A DNA stretch of 45,883 bases from Muribaculaceae bacterium (GTDB lineage Bacteria; Bacteroidota; Bacteroidia; Bacteroidales; Muribaculaceae): NCBI GenBank assembly GCA_022510465.1, contig JAFLTJ010000009.1, forward strand, positions 1 to 45,883, read 5' to 3'. Made by a program: the position numbers and the translations under genes. Within the stretch, counting starts at the first letter, position 1; every line of letters begins with the position of its first letter. Shown piece by piece: positions 41,294-45,883 of the stretch. The notes under the pieces are model-generated. The model ran no database searches, was not told the origin of the DNA, and saw only the letters and a list, made by a program, of their open reading frames with translations.

Positions 41294-41325
41294 CAAAAAT
41301 AATCATTGATATATTCATATCCAAA
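41294..41325 (-). promoter_or_regulatory. promoter of the NYN leader
   Basis: On the minus strand TTTG (41322-41325), 20 nt, TATTTTTG (41294-41301), full consensus. It drives the short two-hairpin RNA and, by read-through, the NYN gene. From 41326 to 41467 I see nothing further. Confidence 0.85.
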
Positions 41326-41467
41326 TTTTCTAAAGACTTTCTAGAGAATTTTAACAAAGCGCGGCTTCAAGGTCGAAGATTAATAGTCTTGTACGGTCGG
41401 TATCGGTTTCCTAAATCAATGGAAGAAAATTACTTTAACAGCAACACATCAATATAAGCGTCAACGG

Positions 41468-44329
41468 TTATTTCAGATTAACTTTCATGGAACTGCCCGT
41501 GTAAGTCACCCGAGTACCAACTGCATCCTGAGGATTGCCGACTGGAGATTCGGGCGACACCATAACTATGTTAAAATCAATTGATTTCGCCATGCCTGGA
41601 TATTCCCCTCGACGGTCGCTTATAACAAGCGTTCCGTCAACATCGTCGTAAGTCATCGGTATCTCTGAGAACTCACCCCTCTCATAGCCGTATGTCTCGC
41701 CGTCATCGTCATACAAGGTAAACTTCCCGTCTCGCCCGCAATATACCGCAATAGTTATCGGCCCTGAATTCTCAGCGGTTGAACGCACTTCCCGCCCGAA
41801 CGGAATTATCGACCCGGCTCTGACAAGCAACGGCATTCGCTCAAGCGGCGCTTCAATCAGCTCTCTCCTGCCCTGCCCCGTTAAAGCCGCGCCGGTATAG
41901 AAATCATAAAACAACTCCCCGGCTGGCAGATACACACCTCTCTCTCGTTCTCCATAGTGATAAACCGGCGCCGCAAGCAGGGCCGGACCCAGCATAAACT
42001 GGTCTCCGACATTGCGAGCCCCGACATCCCCCGGAAAATCCATAATCATGGCCCGCATGGGAGTGTAATCCTCGCGGGCAGTCATCGCGTTGAGCGAATA
42101 CAGATAAGGCAGCAGACGATAACGCAGACGGGTGTAGGAAACAATGGAATTGTAAACCGGATGTCCCTCGGGAGCGATATTGTATGGCTCGCGTGGAGGC
42201 CACTGCCCGTGCGCTCTGAACAGCGGCGCAAATGCCCCGAATTGCCACCAGCGCGCATTCAGCTCCCGCCATTCTTCAAGGTCGGGATTACTTTCTCCCG
42301 TCTTATTAAAATATTTTGCAGCCGAGACATATCTGTCCTCAACGCAAAACCCGCCAATATCCATTGTCCACCACGGTATCCCCGAAAGTGAGAAATTCAG
42401 CGCCGCCGGTATCTGTGCCTCCATATCCTCCCAGCGGGTGGCAATATCACCGCTCCAGGTGGCCGTAGAGTATCGCTGCAGCCCGGCAAAACCCGAGCGG
42501 GTCAGAAGAAACACTCGCCGGTCAGAAACCGAGCGCTGGCCGTCATAAATCGCCATGGCATTGACAAGCGCGTAGGCATTGAAATACTTCGTCGACGGGC
42601 CCATTGCAGTGGGACCGCAAAGGTCTTTCCTATACTGCATATCGGTGCAGTCACGTATGTTTGGTTCCGACGCATCCATCCACCATGCATCAATCCCCAG
42701 TGGTAAATAATGCTCCTTGATTTGATTCCAGAAAAGCCGACGCGCCTCGGGATGATACGCATCATAAAACGACCCCAAATAACCCGGGCCAACCCAGTCA
42801 CGGATACTGTCGGCAACCGCGCGGCGATACATCCATCCACGAGAATCAAACTCCTTATAATGCTCGGTAGTAGTGTAAAACTTTGGCCATACAGAAATCA
42901 TCACCCGCTTGCCGGCCGCATGAACCGAGTCTACCATACCCTGCGGGTCGGGAAAGCGCTTTCTGTCAAACTCATGCGACCCCCAGGCATCCTGCGGCCA
43001 GTGAAGCCAATCTATAACGATATTGTCGAGCGGAATGTTTAGAGAATCAAACCGATTTACCACATCAAGCACCTCCGCCTGAGTGTTATACTTCTCCCGG
43101 CTCTGCCAGTAACCCATTGCCCAGCGTGGCATCAGGGGAGCATGCCCGGTCAAAGACCGATATCCGGCAATGACATCATCCGCCGTATCCCCCGCGATAA
43201 AATAATAGTCAATCATATCCTGCATCTCGCCCCACCACACTACACCTTTATCGGCGTCTGCCGGCCGAAGCGACCTGAGGCTGTGATAAGCCACCGACCC
43301 ATTCGGATTCCACTCAACTTCAAGCGGATAAGACTGCCCGGCCTTTAAATCCACGCTAAACTTATATGTGTTTGGATTCCAGGAAGTTCGCCAGCGGGTA
43401 GGAACAATCGTATCTCCCGCCACAACAACACTCTGATATCCCGAATAGTACAACCTGAAATCATGTTTACCCGACTTTAACGGCTCAATTGTTCCCGCGA
43501 TTTTGATATTTGCCCCCTTGAGCGAAATATCATCGGGCAGATTGACAACCTTGTTAAGGTCATCACGACGCAAATGTTCAAAATACAAATCATCAAGCAA
43601 CATACGCCTCGTGCTGCCGTCGCCCAACGTAAACGTCGCCTCCAGGAATCCCTCGGTACCGTCGGGAGCCACAAGCTTAAAATTCTCGCGTAGCGGCCTA
43701 TGCTCTATCTCCGTTCCCCAGCGGCCCAGGGAATATCCATCCCACAGTATACCATATCCGTCAGTCGAAACAGTCATTGGCACCGACACTTTCGTGTTAT
43801 ACTGAAACAACTCTTCGTGCCCCCCGTGACGGTTAAACTCATTGCTCTGGTGCTGCCCAAGCCCATAAACACCCTCCGCAGGGTCGCTTGACGGCATGAA
43901 ACGCTGAGTAACAGTATATCCCGCCGTATTATCCACCTCAATAGGCACAAACACACGACCGCCAACAGCCGGCTCCGACAACACAACGCTGCCATCAGGG
44001 CGAGCAAATTTCAACGCCCCCGTCGTCATATCAACCCCCACCACAAGAGCCGACGTCGAAAGCAGCACCGAATCAGCCGTTTCAACCACCTTAAAATCCG
44101 CATATCCCATTAATGCCGAGTCCGGATTAATAATCAGCGAATTATCCTCCGGGAAATCCCCCGCAGGAACAGCCGACACACGCACAATCGACGGCGACAT
44201 CGCCACAACACGCAGCAGCCCCTGGGGAGTAGTCAACACCACCCCGCCCGGCACCGACGACACCAGCCCGCCAACAGCCTGCATCGCAACAACCACAGCA
44301 AAAACCAAATAAAAAACACCCCTCCTCAT
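41468..44329 (-). CDS. GH31-family glycosidase, alpha-xylosidase-like, with PA14 insert
   Basis: About 953 residues from the ATG at 44329 (MRRGVFYLVFAVVVAM signal). The in-frame Met at 44368 lies upstream of the predicted transcription start and is rejected. An N-terminal beta domain is followed by a PA14-like insert at about residues 245-340 (KSGKHDFRLYYSGYQSVVVA), as in known GH31 alpha-xylosidases. The barrel holds IVIDWLHWPQDAWGSHEFD, the nucleophile Asp552 in WWMDASEPN, and WSGDIATRWE with the probable acid/base Asp. PA14 and WWMDASEPN favour xyloglucan-derived substrates over starch. No SusC/D pair or other xyloglucan enzyme adjoins it. Confidence 0.92.
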   Translation of the reverse strand: MRRGVFYLVFAVVVAMQAVGGLVSSVPGGVVLTTPQGLLRVVAMSPSIVRVSAVPAGDFPEDNSLIINPDSALMGYADFKVVETADSVLLSTSALVVGVDMTTGALKFARPDGSVVLSEPAVGGRVFVPIEVDNTAGYTVTQRFMPSSDPAEGVYGLGQHQSNEFNRHGGHEELFQYNTKVSVPMTVSTDGYGILWDGYSLGRWGTEIEHRPLRENFKLVAPDGTEGFLEATFTLGDGSTRRMLLDDLYFEHLRRDDLNKVVNLPDDISLKGANIKIAGTIEPLKSGKHDFRLYYSGYQSVVVAGDTIVPTRWRTSWNPNTYKFSVDLKAGQSYPLEVEWNPNGSVAYHSLRSLRPADADKGVVWWGEMQDMIDYYFIAGDTADDVIAGYRSLTGHAPLMPRWAMGYWQSREKYNTQAEVLDVVNRFDSLNIPLDNIVIDWLHWPQDAWGSHEFDRKRFPDPQGMVDSVHAAGKRVMISVWPKFYTTTEHYKEFDSRGWMYRRAVADSIRDWVGPGYLGSFYDAYHPEARRLFWNQIKEHYLPLGIDAWWMDASEPNIRDCTDMQYRKDLCGPTAMGPSTKYFNAYALVNAMAIYDGQRSVSDRRVFLLTRSGFAGLQRYSTATWSGDIATRWEDMEAQIPAALNFSLSGIPWWTMDIGGFCVEDRYVSAAKYFNKTGESNPDLEEWRELNARWWQFGAFAPLFRAHGQWPPREPYNIAPEGHPVYNSIVSYTRLRYRLLPYLYSLNAMTAREDYTPMRAMIMDFPGDVGARNVGDQFMLGPALLAAPVYHYGERERGVYLPAGELFYDFYTGAALTGQGRRELIEAPLERMPLLVRAGSIIPFGREVRSTAENSGPITIAVYCGRDGKFTLYDDDGETYGYERGEFSEIPMTYDDVDGTLVISDRRGEYPGMAKSIDFNIVMVSPESPVGNPQDAVGTRVTYTGSSMKVNLK

Positions 44330-44348
44330 AACAATCAAAATTACCCTA

Positions 44349-44380
44349 CAAAGATACAAAATTTTCAACCCAAAGTCAAC
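44349..44380 (-). promoter_or_regulatory. GH31 gene promoter
   Basis: TATCTTTG (minus, 44349-44356) with GTTG 20 nt upstream (44377-44380). The start near 44342 decides the start codon at 44329. Confidence 0.7.
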
Positions 44381-44430
44381 CCCTTTTTAGACATATTTTA
44401 TCCGTTTCTTAAAAAAATTCCAACCAAACT

Positions 44431-45021
44431 CTAATTGGGAATCCAATAAACCCCGTTAGGATTTCTATGCACCTTGACCCATTCCCTCAAATCTTCAAGT
44501 GAGGTAACATTGTCTTCAATTACAGCCTGATAATATTCAACACCATGTATTTCTTCATTCTCGGGAGTTTCATATTTTAATCTCATTATCCTATCTCTCT
44601 TTTCATCGTCAAGGATTTCGTTTATCCTTTGAGCCATTTTTTCAAAATAGCCGTCATATCGAGTTCCACTCTCTATATGGATAATATCAATTTGCCAAAT
44701 TCTACCGTCAACATCCTCATAAAATATATGCCAGGCAATACAGTGTTCATCGGTGTGAAGCCCATTGATACACTTTAATTCTTTCACCCTCCTGTTTTTA
44801 GCAATTTGCGCCGCTATTTCAAAACTGTATTCCTCGGTTATTCCCGAAGAATAGACGTGAAGGTCTATATCAAGGTGCTTCACAAGAAGTTTCATCGCAA
44901 GAGAGCCAATCAGATTCACCTTGCATCCATAACTCTCCCAAAGTTCTATTATCTGAAGTTCAGACAATATTTCAAATGCCCTTTTTTGATTTTGACGGGC
45001 AAGCAATTCATACTCTTTCAT
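44431..45021 (-). CDS. nucleotidyltransferase-fold protein
   Basis: A 196-residue cytoplasmic protein of no family I can name with certainty. LIGSLAMKLLVKHLDIDLHV gives the GS-x10-D-x-D signature of the nucleotidyltransferase superfamily (Gly39-Ser40, Asp51, Asp53), and WQIDIIH supplies a third acidic position (Asp112). The triad looks intact. Such stand-alone domains modify nucleotides, tRNA or small molecules, or act in toxin-antitoxin pairs, but no HEPN partner is adjacent. It lies after the small-protein leader region on the opposite strand and before the GH31 promoter. Confidence 0.6.
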   Translation of the reverse strand: MKEYELLARQNQKRAFEILSELQIIELWESYGCKVNLIGSLAMKLLVKHLDIDLHVYSSGITEEYSFEIAAQIAKNRRVKELKCINGLHTDEHCIAWHIFYEDVDGRIWQIDIIHIESGTRYDGYFEKMAQRINEILDDEKRDRIMRLKYETPENEEIHGVEYYQAVIEDNVTSLEDLREWVKVHRNPNGVYWIPN

Positions 45022-45134
45022 TGTTCGTGCAAAATAAATTTGTAAAGATACGATTATTTTGCCTTTTAGAGCACTCTCCCACCATTTAATTTTGAAATTA
45101 TCTCAAACCTCAAAACAATTCAAAAAAATATGTA

Positions 45135-45142
45135 TAAATTTG
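45135..45142 (+). promoter_or_regulatory. -7 element for the small exported protein gene
   Basis: TAAATTTG; -33 not clear. The start near 45149 supports the ATG at 45212 over upstream in-frame codons (45059). Confidence 0.5.
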
Positions 45143-45211
45143 CATCGCAAGCCTCTTGTCAACAACTCCAAAAACACAGCTTGCTGCCACACATATAATC
45201 AATTAAATAAG

Positions 45212-45622
45212 ATGAAAAAATTCGTTTTTACACTTTTGTCATTATTCCTGACAGTAAGTAGTCATGCGTTCTCTCTATTCCCCCATTTTGTAGATATTGC
45301 CGGGGATTACCAGGATGGGACCAATTCCAAATTTTCCGAGTTGAACATACCGACAAAGCATTGGCGCGTAAGTCCATCTTTTTATAAAACAGTTTCAGAA
45401 ACAGATGAATTTTTGACCGAGACTCTGCCGTTTTCAAATTATAAAATTGGGAAGGAGACTCAAACTCTGCCCGACGGAACCATAATAGTAAAATATTCCG
45501 CATCTTTAGCCGATGGTATCCTTGGACCAGATGAAACATTGGCCGGAAAGGGGTCTTATCTCTATCTCATTCAAACTCCCGAAGAACCGCTTTACATAGG
45601 CATTTACGAAGATGAACCCTAA
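45212..45622 (+). CDS. small exported protein of unknown function
   Basis: 136 residues from MKKFVFTLLSLFLTVSSHAF, a clear signal peptide cleaved near residue 19. The frame is open upstream to 45059, but that part is Lys/Asn/His-rich and precedes the predicted transcription start. The mature ~115 residues are beta-type (IIVKYSASLADGILGPDE, GSYLYLIQ, PLYIGIYEDE) with no Cys and no lipobox. I do not recognise the family. The frame ends 200 nt before the tRNA gene; 45623-45776 shows no gene or terminator that I can support. Confidence 0.6.
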   Translation: MKKFVFTLLSLFLTVSSHAFSLFPHFVDIAGDYQDGTNSKFSELNIPTKHWRVSPSFYKTVSETDEFLTETLPFSNYKIGKETQTLPDGTIIVKYSASLADGILGPDETLAGKGSYLYLIQTPEEPLYIGIYEDEP

Positions 45623-45776
45623 AAAAACTTGCCACAGCGGCGCGTTCAGGCAACAATCTTAATCTTGCCATTGTAGAACGAAGTCCGGGCAGTCTATTAC
45701 ATCTTCGGATTGAATTCCAATTCAGCATTTTCAGAAACTCCATTTTCCGTACAATTCAGCGTTTTTCAACAAAATA

Positions 45777-45808
45777 ATTGCGAAATGACGTTTTTTTGAC
45801 TACCTTTG
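45777..45808 (+). promoter_or_regulatory. tRNA-Ser promoter
   Basis: ATTG (45777-45780), 20 nt, TACCTTTG (45801-45808), about 18 bp before the tRNA 5' end. Confidence 0.75.
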
Positions 45809-45825
45809 CCACGGCAAATCCACAA

Positions 45826-45883
45826 GGAATGGTGCTCGAGTGGTTGAAGAGGCACGCCTGGAAAGCGTGTATACGCCAAAAGC
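45826..45883 (+). tRNA. tRNA-Ser (anticodon GGA), truncated by the window end
   Basis: It starts GGAATGGTGCTCGAGTGG. The anticodon stem CACGC (45853-45857) pairs with GCGTG (45865-45869) around loop CTGGAAA, with GGA at 45860-45862. The following bases begin a long variable arm, as expected for serine tRNA. The T arm and acceptor 3' side lie beyond the window. Confidence 0.92.

Overview
The window looks like chromosomal DNA of a gut Bacteroidales bacterium, most likely a Muribaculaceae or Bacteroides relative. Four things point there: Bacteroidota promoters of the TTTG-N19/20-TAnnTTTG type in front of many genes, a 16S 5' end ending in GCTAGCGAC, a type V (FimA/Mfa1-like) fimbrial operon, and secreted proteins with T9SS-like C-terminal tails. 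The family assignment is inference, because only about 45 bases of 16S are present.

Layout. 1-590: the 5' tip of a 16S gene leaving on the minus strand with its promoter and leader, divergent from dnaE. 591-4806: dnaE, trxA and a terminator. 4823-16167 (minus): a complete fimbrial operon, transcribed DUF3575 outer-membrane protein, DUF3868/OmpA-like protein, major fimbrillin, FimB/Mfa2-like anchor, then two very large DUF4906-like lipoproteins that probably form the tip. 16335-22527: a GH105 hydrolase and two large secreted proteins of unknown role, separated by an intergenic region (20245-20928) rich in palindromes. 22561-29185: housekeeping genes (LolC/E-type permease, rbfA, Ala-rich lipoprotein, ECF sigma factor, purC-menG-glucosaminidase chain, BASS transporter). 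29208-36665 (minus): M13 peptidase, M6 peptidase and GH2 glycosidase.

36662-41325 is an accessory island. It holds a 42-residue small ORF overlapping an RSH-like HD hydrolase, an ADP-ribosylglycohydrolase-like protein whose metal-binding Asp positions look substituted and which overlaps the GH2 gene by 4 nt, a phage-type A1S_2505/macro-like gene coupled to a frameshifted KilA-N pseudogene, an IS-end-like 47-bp inverted repeat, a small lipoprotein behind a 250-nt leader with two mutually exclusive 9-bp stems, and an NYN endoribonuclease whose start codon lies directly behind an intrinsic terminator. 41468-45883: a GH31 alpha-xylosidase-like enzyme, a nucleotidyltransferase-fold protein, a small exported protein and the first 58 nt of a tRNA-Ser(GGA).

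The best leads for something undescribed are the two regulated leaders (40235-40526 and 41226-41325), the HD/pseudo-ARH/small-ORF operon, the tandem 17-17-17 palindromes at 20497-20599, and the C-rich, G-free leader between the major fimbrillin and its anchor gene. All functional statements come from reading motifs; no database search was run.
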